Made by a program: the position numbers and the translations under genes. Shown here one piece after another: positions 9,087-18,283 of a stretch of DNA of 64,000 nucleotides (position 1 is the stretch's first letter; each line of letters starts with the position of its first letter). Source of the DNA: a bacterium (lineage in GTDB: Bacteria; UBP6; UBA1177). Location: assembly GCA_017963125.1 (NCBI GenBank), contig JAGCUA010000009.1, positions 1 through 64,000 of the forward strand, in the 5' to 3' direction. Below the pieces are notes generated by a model. The model did not search any database. It was not told where the DNA came from and worked only from the letters and a program-made list of their open reading frames with translations.

Positions 9087-9114
9087 AACATACATTAAAG
9101 CAAATAATCAACAA
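9087..9114 (-). promoter_or_regulatory. Candidate promoter of the cas operon
   Basis: On the minus strand a TTGTTG (9114-9109) is followed after 16 bases by TATGTT (9092-9087), placed 37 bases before the cas6 ATG. The match to sigma-70 consensus is moderate, but the spacing matches other promoters in this window. Upstream bases 9115-9240 are AT-rich with no gene. Confidence 0.4.
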
Positions 9115-9295
9115 TTTTTCCGAAATTTTTGAAAAAATTTTTATACAACTGTTTCTTTTGAAAAAACTGCTGACAAAAACACGAATTTTCTGAACTCAGG
9201 CGATATATGCCGGAGTAGGTGAGTAAAATAAATCTTTTTGTGGTCAAAATTTTTGACCGCAAAATTGAGGGCTCCCTTCGACTAGCTCAGGGACC

Positions 9296-9380
9296 GTCAT
9301 TCTGAGCGTAGCGAAGAATCTGAGAGATCTTTCACATTCGTTCAAGATGGCGAGAGATGTTTCGCATTGCTCAACATGAC
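9296..9380 (+). repeat. Dispersed element A, copy 1 (extended)
   Basis: It begins GTCATTCTGAGCG and ends GCTCAACATGAC. The ends are imperfect inverted repeats (GTCAT-TGA-C). This copy carries a partial internal duplication of the second half. Other copies lie at 31010-31064, 39425-39479 and 46665-46720. Confidence 0.8.
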
Positions 9381-9407
9381 GGAATGCCTATTTTTTTCTG
9401 GTTTAAT

Positions 9408-9433
9408 GAGACGTGTCAGGAAACGCCTCTACC
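9408..9433 (-). repeat. ETSP palindrome, intergenic copy 1
   Basis: Bases GAGACGTGTC, then AG, then GAAACGCCTC plus TACC form a slightly degenerate inverted repeat. On the minus strand it reads GTAGAGGCGTTTC... and belongs to the same family as the coding copies at 41982, 45586, 45673 and 60601. Confidence 0.7.
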
Positions 9434-9685
9434 AATTCTCGGCTCCACTGAAATAGTCGCCACATCAAGGCTCCCCTGATGTAGGGGGAGCTGTCAAACG
9501 AGTTTGACTGAGGGGTCTGAGATGTCGCAGACAGAGGGGGCGGAGCTGCCGAAGGCTGAGGGGTCTGTGGTCATAGATGTTTCGCGTTGCTCAACATGAC
9601 GAACCCCGCCATCGTCACTTCGTGCCACTTCCTCCCCGAAAAGGGGCGGAAGAGTTTAGGCAAGCCGACCGCGCTACGACAAATA

Positions 9686-12600
9686 TTATAAGAAAAAACG
9701 GTTGACAAAATCTTCCGCTTTTGCCTGATCTTTGATTTCGGCAATGTCGGGATCAAAATAGAAGGCGTGCCAGAGAGAGGCGTCATTTAATTTTTCAAGA
9801 TACGATCTTATTTCGGAAATATCGGTATTTTCAAGGAATCTCACGAGTTCAAGTGCTCTGTTCTGAAATGTCGGACGAATGGTTCTTGCGAATTTTATTT
9901 TCTCTTTTCCGGCAGATTGAAGCACTGAAAGAATCTTCTCCGCATTTTCGGGTGAAGTGTTCTCAAGACCGCAGGAAAGAAGGAAAGATTCGCGGAGCGT
10001 CATGAATTTCAGTTTTTCGAAGTCAGTTTTTAGTGAATCGGGGCCGAAAACTATGTACGGGACCTGTGACATGACTGCTTTTACCGGAGTCTGACTTTCT
10101 TCATCCCACAAACCTTCAAGTTCGTCGAAATTGCACGAAAGTTTAATGTATTCAATGAGTTGCGTCAGAATTCTGTGTTTGTTGGTATGAAGAGGTTTTG
10201 CCTTTATTTTTGTTTTGTTCGGTATCGAAGAAATGATCTGGACAAATTCTCTTAAAAATTCGTCTTTTTCATTAAATCCGGCAAATTCACATATCTTTTC
10301 TTTTTCAAGGGCAAAAAAATTGGGGAACGGTTCTGTCGGTTTTTCGCTGTTTTCTCCAATAAATTCAAGTGCTTTTCTGAGGAAAAGGGTGAGCTGCCTT
10401 TTGTCTTGATTGAGTTCTGAAAGGCGGTTTAAAGTATATGTGTCTTTTCTGGAGAGAGCTTCAAAGATGATCGGTTTGAGTATGGAATTTTCTTTTTCAG
10501 CATCATTCTGTTTTTTTGCCGAAAGAGAAAAGAGGATGTTTCTTTCAAAGTTGTCTGAGATGAAGGTGTTGGTCGCCTTTTCTGCCGCTTCAAAGTTCCC
10601 GGCCTCGATATATTCTCTGATCTTTTCTTCGGTTTTCGCCTTTTCCTGCGGAGAATTTTCAAAAAATTCGGCAGCTTCTTCAATATTTCCGGTTTCGGTA
10701 AGAAGTTCGAAAAGCATCTCTTTGAGCCTGTTTTTCCGGGTTTCTTCCGTAGCCGACGCAAGTTCCGTTTTTATGATTTCAAGTGCGGAATCATTGTTGC
10801 CGGATTCTTTTAAAATTGAGGTGTAACGTTCAAGAGAAGAAATGCTTTTGTCAATGCTGAAAAGCTCTTTGGCAACGGTTTCGGCTTTTTTCCAATCTTT
10901 TTTAGCTGTATAAAAATCAAGAAGTTTTTCGCCTGAAACGATTTCTTTTTTTTTAAGCCATTTCTTTTCATAGATCGGAATCAGAATTGAGTTTGCTCCT
11001 ATTTCTGAAAGAGTAGGTTCGTAAATTTTCAGAAATTCATCCAGATTTTCGTAATCAGTAAATTTAATACGGTCTATGTATAAATCCATAAGTTTGTCCG
11101 GAGCGATGTCTTCTCCTGCCAGAGAGATGGTCTCATCGATGAAGCGGCATTTTTCTTTGTTGTCTTCAATTTTCTGAAGAGCGATATTTCTGATGAAAAG
11201 GAGTGTGCTGAAGTCTTTGTTTCCGATGTATATGTGTTCCAGGATTTCTCTGAGGATGCAGAATGTCTGTTTGTCCTGAACGGTCATGAACAGTTCTTCG
11301 AGATCATCGGCGAGAGTCGGATTTTCACATCCTTTAAAGAATAAAGACCAGATTTTCCGCTTGTTTTTTGGTTCGAATTTCAGGTAGTAGTCCAATATAA
11401 TCGAAATACCTTCAAAAAATCCGGCTTTTATGTACTCGCCGACTAAGAACATCAAAGCTGTTTTCTTTGTGGAATTTTTAGTCAGGATATCTATTGAGAA
11501 ATCTTTTTCGAGAAGAGAAAGAACAAATTTTTCTTTGTCTGAATAAGAGGTCTCCGATTTTTCAAAAGTTCCTTCCTTGTATAAAAAGTAAAGTTCTTTC
11601 CAGAACGATGACCCTTCACGCTTGAGTATCTCGTCAGTCATGAAAGATGAATTGCTTTGTTTTATATACTCTATAAACAACTCAAAATTATATTCGTTAT
11701 AATCGATCGACTCTGTTTCAATATTAGTGAAGTCTGCCTTGCCTTCCGACATCCTCAGATTTTCTTTTGCGGTTATGTTTTCAGGGTAGAGCTTGAGTAT
11801 TTCTGAAAATATTTCGTTTGCTTTTTTTGTTCTACCGCTGTCGCGCATCATCATTGCCGACTTCGTGAGGTACGAAAGTCCGATCTTTGATTTTTCGGAT
11901 CTGTTCATGTCTGAGATCTGTGAAACCACAAGATTGGTTCCTGCGGCATCTTTTGTCTTTGTGAAGATCCTTTCGAGGTAAAGGAGAGTCGGCAGATGTT
12001 CCGGCTCTATTTCCAGAAGTTCACGGAAACATTCGGTGGCACGTGTCAGATCTTTGATGTTTTCGTAAAAAATGACTCCGTTTTTGTAGTAAAGATTGGC
12101 GATTTCGGCGATATCCTTTGAAATATCGATTTCTTTGAAGTTGGTTTCCGTGAGTTTTTCCCACTCCTCCGTCTGATAGTAAATTTTTCCCAATTTTTTG
12201 ACTGCATCGAGATTTTTCGGAGCAATATCAAGGATCTGCAGAAGATAACCTTCAGCTTTCCCGAGGTCGCCAGTGCAGTTTATGCAGCAGTCGGCGAGTT
12301 TTTCGAGGATCTTTATTCTGCCGGTCTCTTCGGAAGCGTTTTTGAATTCGTATTCGAGCAGTTCCGTGTAGCGTCCGTAGTTCTTTGCTTCAAGACAGAG
12401 CTCGGTCAAAGCTCTCGCGGTTTCGAACGAATAGCGTGCGGCGATGCTTTTTTCAAAGTATTCGGCTGCCTTTATTTTGTCGTTCAGCCTGTTTTTGAAT
12501 ATCTCGCCTGTTTTATAGAAGAATGCCGATTGGTTTACGGTATTGTTTTCTCTTTCGGCAACCATCGAGTAGAGCGAAGCCAGTTTTTCCCATGAACCGT

Positions 12601-13651
12601 TATCTTCGTATATCGCGGCGGCCTTTGACAGCGAAAATGTGCAGTTCACAGGATCCTCTTCAGCGATGTTTCTGTATATTTCAGCAGCAAAATCAGGTAG
12701 TTCCAGTTTGTGCTCATAGATGTCTGCGAGAAGCTCGAGATACATCGTCTTTTCAGCACCGATCGCTTTTTTGGAAGAGAGTTTGTAGAATTTTCCGACG
12801 AGATCCCACTTTTTGTATTTGTAAAGAACGGGGGCGATTATGTTCAGGATGAAAACTGAGTCGGTGTTCTCGGCAAGTACCGAAACGGTCTCTTCGATTT
12901 TTTCTTCGATATTGTTCTTGTAATAGTAGCAGAATTCGACGAATTTTACCGTCGTAAACGAGACGGCAAGCGAACTTTCGGTCGCTTTTTTTGTGAATTC
13001 GGCGATATTTTCCGGTGAAATGCCGCTGTACTGCATGATGTAGAATTTCAGGATCTCGAAAATGAAAGGATGAAGATCCGATTCTTCAAAAACCTTGAGC
13101 ATCATAGAGAACGCTTTGCCGTAATCTCCCGATTTTTCAGCTTTGACCGCTTCAAAAAACGAGGCGCAGAGCGATTCCATCGAGCCGGTATCGGCTGTTT
13201 CGTGCGGAGATTTGTCGTAAAACGAAAGAACGAGATCCGTGACAGGATCGGATACAGTCAGATTCTTCTTTATCTCATCAATTATATCATCATTCGCAAA
13301 ACCGGTTTTTATTAATAAAAACACTAATAAATTCAGATAGTTTTCCTTGCTGATCGAAGAAGATGCGCTCCTGAGCTTTTCAAAAAGCCCGTATTCCGAA
13401 GGATCGGAGAGAAGCAGCGTGAAAAAAAGTTCGAGTTCGTCTTTTCCGTTCAGTGTCTTGAGAGCTTCAGCTGCTGACAATGAAGTGAGAGCCGACGGAA
13501 AGAAATTTTCCGGAGTGTGTCCTGAGAGGGTCTCGAGAGGTTTGAAACTGTCCCGTTTCGCTTCGATTTCCCCGCTTTTCGGCAGAATATGCCTGAAATT
13601 CAGACGCACATTTTCGAGAGTCGAATCGTTTGCAATTACGATCTTTTCCAT
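9686..13651 (-). CDS. Giant TPR-repeat protein, function unknown
   Basis: This protein has 1,321 residues and no signal peptide. From about residue 150 to 620 it carries many degenerate 34-residue tetratricopeptide motifs, for example EDPVNCTFSLSKAAAIYEDNGSWEKLASLY and later NKAAEYFEKSIAARY-like helices. A second helical array follows at about 800-1050, and the C-terminus is alpha-helical. TPR proteins act as scaffolds, so the partner, not the reaction, would define the role. The start at 13651 was chosen over the upstream TTG (13663) because GGAGGG lies 5 bases before it. It diverges from the MMPL exporter gene and is followed by the repeat mosaic. Confidence 0.8.
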   Translation of the reverse strand: MEKIVIANDSTLENVRLNFRHILPKSGEIEAKRDSFKPLETLSGHTPENFFPSALTSLSAAEALKTLNGKDELELFFTLLLSDPSEYGLFEKLRSASSSISKENYLNLLVFLLIKTGFANDDIIDEIKKNLTVSDPVTDLVLSFYDKSPHETADTGSMESLCASFFEAVKAEKSGDYGKAFSMMLKVFEESDLHPFIFEILKFYIMQYSGISPENIAEFTKKATESSLAVSFTTVKFVEFCYYYKNNIEEKIEETVSVLAENTDSVFILNIIAPVLYKYKKWDLVGKFYKLSSKKAIGAEKTMYLELLADIYEHKLELPDFAAEIYRNIAEEDPVNCTFSLSKAAAIYEDNGSWEKLASLYSMVAERENNTVNQSAFFYKTGEIFKNRLNDKIKAAEYFEKSIAARYSFETARALTELCLEAKNYGRYTELLEYEFKNASEETGRIKILEKLADCCINCTGDLGKAEGYLLQILDIAPKNLDAVKKLGKIYYQTEEWEKLTETNFKEIDISKDIAEIANLYYKNGVIFYENIKDLTRATECFRELLEIEPEHLPTLLYLERIFTKTKDAAGTNLVVSQISDMNRSEKSKIGLSYLTKSAMMMRDSGRTKKANEIFSEILKLYPENITAKENLRMSEGKADFTNIETESIDYNEYNFELFIEYIKQSNSSFMTDEILKREGSSFWKELYFLYKEGTFEKSETSYSDKEKFVLSLLEKDFSIDILTKNSTKKTALMFLVGEYIKAGFFEGISIILDYYLKFEPKNKRKIWSLFFKGCENPTLADDLEELFMTVQDKQTFCILREILEHIYIGNKDFSTLLFIRNIALQKIEDNKEKCRFIDETISLAGEDIAPDKLMDLYIDRIKFTDYENLDEFLKIYEPTLSEIGANSILIPIYEKKWLKKKEIVSGEKLLDFYTAKKDWKKAETVAKELFSIDKSISSLERYTSILKESGNNDSALEIIKTELASATEETRKNRLKEMLFELLTETGNIEEAAEFFENSPQEKAKTEEKIREYIEAGNFEAAEKATNTFISDNFERNILFSLSAKKQNDAEKENSILKPIIFEALSRKDTYTLNRLSELNQDKRQLTLFLRKALEFIGENSEKPTEPFPNFFALEKEKICEFAGFNEKDEFLREFVQIISSIPNKTKIKAKPLHTNKHRILTQLIEYIKLSCNFDELEGLWDEESQTPVKAVMSQVPYIVFGPDSLKTDFEKLKFMTLRESFLLSCGLENTSPENAEKILSVLQSAGKEKIKFARTIRPTFQNRALELVRFLENTDISEIRSYLEKLNDASLWHAFYFDPDIAEIKDQAKAEDFVNRFFL

Positions 13652-13687
13652 GAAACCCTCCAATACAATTTTTATCTTCGCCGCAAA

Positions 13688-13715
13688 ATAATATTAAACT
13701 TCTTCAGTTATGCAA
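13688..13715 (-). promoter_or_regulatory. Promoter of the TPR gene
   Basis: The minus strand has TTGCAT (13715-13710), 16 bases, then TATTAT (13693-13688), 37 bases before the ATG. The geometry is the same as at several other genes here. Confidence 0.55.
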
Positions 13716-13722
13716 GATTTAC

Positions 13723-13751
13723 TTGAATTTGTAACCGAGCTTCGGTAAAAA
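13723..13751 (+). promoter_or_regulatory. Candidate promoter of the MMPL gene
   Basis: TTGAAT (13723-13728), 17 bases, then TAAAAA (13746-13751), 40 bases before the ATG. It is back to back with the TPR promoter. Confidence 0.4.
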
Positions 13752-13791
13752 GCGTCCGAAAATGTTGTTGTTACTTTAGACAGAGGTTTTT

Positions 13792-16029
13792 ATGAAAAAT
13801 TTTGCTGAAGGGCTTATAAAATTCCGTGGTCTGATCATCGCGATTTTTATTGTCGTAACTTTGATAATGGCGATCCCGCTGAAAGACAGTTCCGTCGATC
13901 CCGATGTTGAAAACATGCTGCCTGACCATCTCAGAGTCCACCTCAAGGAGCTTGAAGAGAAGTTCGGCGGAATGGAGATAGTTTTCGTCGTTGTCGAGGA
14001 CAAGGATGTGCTTCGTCCTGCGGTCCTTGAGCAGATAAACGCGATCGCTTCGGTACTTAAAGATGTGCCGGATATTGAAAAAATCAATTCGATCCCGATG
14101 GTCGACGACGATCCTTTTGCCGACGAAAAGCCGAAAGAGGGGACTCCTGAAGAGCTGGCGCAGAGAGAGGAGCTGCGAAAGATGCTCAAAGGAAACGACA
14201 TGGTCATGCGTACTCTGATAAACGACGATTTTACTGCGGCGACAGTCCTTGTCAGAATGAAAAATAACGGGAAAGGTCTTGAAATTACTAAAAATATCCG
14301 CGAAGCAGTCGCAAAGGTCGAAGGTCCTGGCAAGGTCACTCTGGGCGGTCTTCCCGTAATCAAAGAGCACATTTCCGAAGATGTTCCGAAAGATATGATG
14401 GTATTTATGCCGCTCGGACTTCTCATCATGCTCGGCATTCTTTTTGTAAGTTTCAAGCAGCTCCGCGGCGTTATTCTGCCGTTTTCTGTCGTAATAATGT
14501 CGATAGTCGTTTCGATGGGGCTTGTGCCGCTTCTCGGCTGGAAAATGACGACTGTAACGATAATCCTTCCCGTTATTCTGATTGCGATCGCAAACGGTTA
14601 CGGGATCCACATAATCAGCCGTTATCAGCTTCACAACATGGAGGCTCATGGCAAAAAAAGCGCGGAAGAACTGGCGAAAGAGGTTTATGCAGATATGTCG
14701 GTTCCGGTCCTTCTCACCGGCGTTACGACGATTGCCGGGATGCTCTGCCTTATGACTCATACGGTCGTTCCTGCGGCTCAGCTCGGTATCCTTTCTTCGA
14801 CCGGAATCACTTTTGCGCTCGCGGCAAGCATTTTCTTTATTCCGGCGGTACTTTCGATGATGAAGGTCCCGACTCCCGTGATAAACAAGGAAAAACGTCC
14901 TGCAACGGAAAAATTCCTTGTAAATATTGCAGAATTTGTTTCTAAACATCCGAAAGCGCTTCTTGTTTCAAGCATTGTTTTAACGGCTGCAATGGCATTC
15001 GGGATTCCGAAAATCGTTGTCGATTCAAACCTCGCAAGCTACTATCCGAAAGGGCATCCGGCGCAGATCGCATCCCAGCTTATCAACGACAATTTCGGCG
15101 GTTCGCAGATAATCAGCGTCAACATCAAAGCTGACATCAAAGATCCGAAAGTGCTGAAAAAAATTGATGAAGTCGAGCAGACGATCAACAAAAACCCCAA
15201 TGTCGGAAACACGCTTTCGATCGCAAAACTTATAAAACTCGTAACGAAAGGAGCTTACCAGCCTGGCGAAAAGGGGTTCGGCGAAATTCCCGAAACGAAA
15301 AACGCAGTCGATTTCTTCCTTACGAAATACAACGAAATGGCTGATCCCGACGAGCTTACCAAACTTGTCAACAGCGATTTCACGCAGGCTCAGATAATCG
15401 TCCAGTTAAAAAGCGAAAGCAGCGAAACGATAAAAAGAGTTGTTCTCGATACAGAAAAACTGATTGAAAACGAGCCGATCTTTTCGAAAATCACCGGTCC
15501 CGGCGTAATGTTCAAAGATCTTATCGACAGCGTTATCGACGGCCAGGTGATCTCTCTCATACTTTCTTTTGTTTCGGTTTCTCTGCTCGTCATGATCCTC
15601 TTCAAATCGATCGTTGCAGGGATCATCGCTGGCGTTCCGCTCGGAGTTTCGCTCGTTCTCATGTTCGGAGTCATGGGATTCACAGGCGTCACGCTTGACA
15701 TCGCGACGGCTCTGATTTCGTCAATCGTTATCGGAGTAGGTGTCGACTACACGATCCACTTTCTGTGGCGCTACAAAATCGAAATGCAGAAGCACGCAGA
15801 CACGACCGAAGCAGTCCGCCACACGCTCCAGACAACAGGCCGCGGAATCATTTTCAACGCCGTCAGCGTAATGGTCGGCTTCGTCATCCTTCTTTTCAGT
15901 TCGTTCCTCCCGATACGTTATTTCGGTGCGCTTATTGTTCTCAGTATCGCGGTATGTCTTGTCGGCTCGATTATTCTTCTTCCTTCGATCTGCATAATTT
16001 TCAGACCGAAATTCCTTGAAAAGAAGTAG
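13792..16029 (+). CDS. RND-superfamily exporter of the MMPL/HpnN type
   Basis: This 745-residue inner-membrane protein is predicted to move a lipid or other hydrophobic substrate using the proton gradient. It has the duplicated RND layout: a first membrane helix (about 13-30), a periplasmic loop opening DPDVENMLPDHL, a block of five helices (about 205-370), a second helix (about 395-412), a second large loop and a final five-helix block (about 585-740). The motif GVGVDYTIHFLWRY is the conserved helix 10 region of the MMPL family. A single gene with no membrane-fusion or outer-membrane partner nearby fits the MMPL rather than the AcrB branch. The substrate cannot be told from sequence. Confidence 0.88.
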   Translation: MKNFAEGLIKFRGLIIAIFIVVTLIMAIPLKDSSVDPDVENMLPDHLRVHLKELEEKFGGMEIVFVVVEDKDVLRPAVLEQINAIASVLKDVPDIEKINSIPMVDDDPFADEKPKEGTPEELAQREELRKMLKGNDMVMRTLINDDFTAATVLVRMKNNGKGLEITKNIREAVAKVEGPGKVTLGGLPVIKEHISEDVPKDMMVFMPLGLLIMLGILFVSFKQLRGVILPFSVVIMSIVVSMGLVPLLGWKMTTVTIILPVILIAIANGYGIHIISRYQLHNMEAHGKKSAEELAKEVYADMSVPVLLTGVTTIAGMLCLMTHTVVPAAQLGILSSTGITFALAASIFFIPAVLSMMKVPTPVINKEKRPATEKFLVNIAEFVSKHPKALLVSSIVLTAAMAFGIPKIVVDSNLASYYPKGHPAQIASQLINDNFGGSQIISVNIKADIKDPKVLKKIDEVEQTINKNPNVGNTLSIAKLIKLVTKGAYQPGEKGFGEIPETKNAVDFFLTKYNEMADPDELTKLVNSDFTQAQIIVQLKSESSETIKRVVLDTEKLIENEPIFSKITGPGVMFKDLIDSVIDGQVISLILSFVSVSLLVMILFKSIVAGIIAGVPLGVSLVLMFGVMGFTGVTLDIATALISSIVIGVGVDYTIHFLWRYKIEMQKHADTTEAVRHTLQTTGRGIIFNAVSVMVGFVILLFSSFLPIRYFGALIVLSIAVCLVGSIILLPSICIIFRPKFLEKK

Positions 16030-16107
16030 GGGAACGGTTTGTTTGAAATGATTGATATTTTTAAGATTTTTTCTGGTATTTTTTATTAGGGGGATTAAAA
16101 TCGCGCC

Positions 16108-17262
16108 ATGTTTGTTGTAGGAACGCCTGTTTTTTATATAGCCCTTCTTTTTCTCGGGCTTTTTTTGATCCTGAAGCGGTTTTTTAAAGGAACTGCATTC
16201 AAGGTCATCGGAATAAATTTCGTCGTTATTCTTTTTCTTGTCGCTCTTTTTGATTCGGTCGCGGCGATGCTTTTCAACCGTGCCGATCCGTTCAGAGTTT
16301 CAGACAACTTCTATCACCACGGACTCAAGGCTATGGCCAATGAAAAGACTTCGTGGAAAAGCGACGGAGTTTCCTTCTATCAGGTTTATACGAATTCTCT
16401 CGGCTTCGTCGATGAGATAAACCGCGAAGTCCCGCTGAAGAAAAGCGGTAAGCGCATTATGATCTTAGGCGACAGTTTCATGGAAGGCGTCGGTTATCCG
16501 TGGCCCCAGACTGTTCCGGGAATTTTGTCGGAGCGCTTTAAAAAACAGGGGGTCGAGCTTCTTAACGCGGCGGTCATAAGCTATTCGCCGAAGATCTACT
16601 ATCTCAAGCTGAAACATTTTCTTGAAATGGGGCTCGAAATTGACGAACTCTATGTTTTTATTGATATTTCCGACATTATCGATGAAGTCGTCTACGACTA
16701 TTTCGTGCCGAAGGAATTTTCTCAGTCGGAGCTGAAATGGCAGCAGCTCGACAACTTTTTTATCAAAGGTTCATACATTTACCGGAGCACAAAAACCGAT
16801 TATTTCGCTATGCAGATAAATCCTTACCACGAACATGCACCGGTCTGGGGCGGGCTCGGAAATTTCTACAACCTGAAACCGCGTTGGACTTTTGAAGAAA
16901 GCGCAATGAAACTTTACGGTGAAAAGGGGATCGCATCGGCGAAGAAACACATCGATCTGCTCAGGAAACTCTGCGAAGAGAGGGGGATAAAACTCCACAT
17001 CGGTGTATGGCCGTGGGAAATTCAGGCTTTGAACAAGAACGGCCGGATGCAGTATGACATCTGGAAAGAGTACACTGATAAGTATAATATTGATTTTATT
17101 TCACTTTTTGACACTTTTGAATCGATGTCGCCTGAAGAGCTTTCCTCTGTTTTCATTAAAAACGACATCCATTGGAACGAAAAGGGAAACAGGATCGCGG
17201 CAGATTATATTTGGAAGCATATTGAGAACAATTCGGAGGGAAAAAATGAAAATGCTCAATGA
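16108..17262 (+). CDS. Membrane-anchored SGNH/GDSL-type hydrolase or acyltransferase
   Basis: Two N-terminal membrane segments (about 6-24 and 33-55) are followed by an SGNH fold of about 280 residues. The nucleophile block is IMILGDSFMEGVGY with Ser 123. The Asp-x-x-His pair is in IKNDIHWNEKGNRIAADYIW (about Asp 353 and His 355 or the nearby residues). These proteins are often esterases or O-acyltransferases acting on cell-surface polymers, so an envelope role is likely; the substrate is unknown. An AGGGGGA site precedes the ATG. The 3' end overlaps the M42 peptidase gene by 17 bases, which suggests an operon. Confidence 0.8.
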   Translation: MFVVGTPVFYIALLFLGLFLILKRFFKGTAFKVIGINFVVILFLVALFDSVAAMLFNRADPFRVSDNFYHHGLKAMANEKTSWKSDGVSFYQVYTNSLGFVDEINREVPLKKSGKRIMILGDSFMEGVGYPWPQTVPGILSERFKKQGVELLNAAVISYSPKIYYLKLKHFLEMGLEIDELYVFIDISDIIDEVVYDYFVPKEFSQSELKWQQLDNFFIKGSYIYRSTKTDYFAMQINPYHEHAPVWGGLGNFYNLKPRWTFEESAMKLYGEKGIASAKKHIDLLRKLCEERGIKLHIGVWPWEIQALNKNGRMQYDIWKEYTDKYNIDFISLFDTFESMSPEELSSVFIKNDIHWNEKGNRIAADYIWKHIENNSEGKNENAQ

Positions 17263-18280
17263 GATCAAAGGTGACAGGATAGTCGAATCGATAGAAAAAC
17301 TCGTGAAGATCCCGTCGCCGACCGGTTTTACAGGCAAAGTGAAGGATTTTCTCGCAGAAAATGCCGAAAAGAAGGGGATTTCATACACTGTGACCAAAAA
17401 AGGCGCGGTGATTTATTCTTTCGGTCCGCAGGATAAGCCGGGAACATTTTTCGCAGCTCACGTCGATGCGCTGGGTGCTATCGTCACTTCGATAGATGAT
17501 GATGATAACATCGTGAAGATCGCGACTGTAGGCGGTTATCCGGCTCTTTACATAATCGGTGAGGTCTGCACGATCCACACCCGCAAAGGGAAAGAATACA
17601 TTTCGACTTTCCTTCCCGACAATCCTGCTGTTCACGTAAATTCAAAGCTGAAAGAGATGGTTCCCGATTTTGAGAACTGCTCGCTCAGAGTAGATCTTAC
17701 GCTCAAAAAAGGTGAAAAACTGAGCGATTTTATCTCCGTAGGTGATTTTGTTTCGTTGGACTGCGGCTTCAGATATGTTGACGGTTATGTCAATTCACGT
17801 CATCTGGATGACAAGGCTTCTGCCGGAATATTTGTTTATCTTGCTGATATTATTAAGAAAAATGAAAGTAAGCTCAAAAACAGAGTTTCCTTTTTCTTCA
17901 ATGTTACCGAAGAAACGGGGCAGGGTATCGCAGCTACTCCGCAGGGCGACGACCTCATCGTTGTTGATATGGGTGTAGTCGGCGGCGAAACGGCTGGCAG
18001 CGAAAAATGCGTCAGTATCTGTGCGAAAGATTCGTCCGGTCCTTACAACTACGATCTGACGAACGCACTCATCGATCTTGCTGAAAAGTTCAAAATATCT
18101 TACAAAACCGATGTTTTCCCGTTCTACGGCTCAGACGGTTCGGCTCTCCTGCGCTCATGCAGCGATACGAGAGTCGCGCTTATCGGCCAGGGTGTCAATG
18201 CAAGCCACGGCTACGAAAGAACGCACGTCGAAGGTCTTGTTGCGACGGCGTCACTCATTCTTGCATACATTTTCGGTTAA
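17246..18280 (+). CDS. M42-family aminopeptidase (FrvX/tetrahedral aminopeptidase type)
   Basis: This 344-residue cytoplasmic dizinc aminopeptidase is expected to cut short peptides after proteolysis. The family motifs are present: the first metal ligand HVDALGAI (His 72, Asp 74), SRHLDDKASAG with the shared Asp, the catalytic Glu pair in NVTEETGQG, the ligand in VVDMGVVGGET, and a C-terminal ASHGYERTH histidine. I chose the ATG at 17246 because GGAGGG lies just before it and the similarity starts there; a longer frame exists upstream but lies inside the SGNH gene. It is followed after 3 bases by the aminotransferase gene. Confidence 0.92.
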   Translation: MKMLNEIKGDRIVESIEKLVKIPSPTGFTGKVKDFLAENAEKKGISYTVTKKGAVIYSFGPQDKPGTFFAAHVDALGAIVTSIDDDDNIVKIATVGGYPALYIIGEVCTIHTRKGKEYISTFLPDNPAVHVNSKLKEMVPDFENCSLRVDLTLKKGEKLSDFISVGDFVSLDCGFRYVDGYVNSRHLDDKASAGIFVYLADIIKKNESKLKNRVSFFFNVTEETGQGIAATPQGDDLIVVDMGVVGGETAGSEKCVSICAKDSSGPYNYDLTNALIDLAEKFKISYKTDVFPFYGSDGSALLRSCSDTRVALIGQGVNASHGYERTHVEGLVATASLILAYIFG

Positions 18281-18283
18281 GTC

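Larger units (their letters stand above)
9268..9685. repeat. Mosaic of dispersed intergenic repeats between cas6 and the TPR gene
   Basis: This gene-free stretch is built from several recurring pieces. They are a CCTTCGACTAGCTCAGGG motif (about 9274-9292), one and a half copies of the 55-base GTCAT...ATGAC element (9296-9380 and part of it again at about 9574-9600), a copy of the ETSP palindrome (9408-9433), a double hairpin with arms GCTCCCCT/AGGGGGAGC and GTCAAAC/GTTTGAC (9469-9570), and at 9660-9683 a 24-base piece that matches 39492-39515 at 20 positions. No open reading frame here looks real. It marks the border between the CRISPR locus and the rest. Confidence 0.8.

Noticed and set aside
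9051-9240. Possible extra cas gene or toxin-antitoxin upstream of cas6
   Set aside because: The stretch is AT-rich without an open frame that has a start and ribosome site.
9571-9786. 71-residue frame over the end of the TPR gene and repeats
   Set aside because: Its C-terminal half translates element A (MLSNAKHL), a common artefact of this repeat.
13771-14949. Long minus-strand frame inside the MMPL gene
   Set aside because: It lies wholly within the MMPL exporter, is rich in His/Arg/Asp as expected of antisense frames, and has no motif.
17054-17245. N-terminal extension of the M42 peptidase
   Set aside because: The extra residues read inside the SGNH gene, and the GGAGGG site and family similarity start at 17246.
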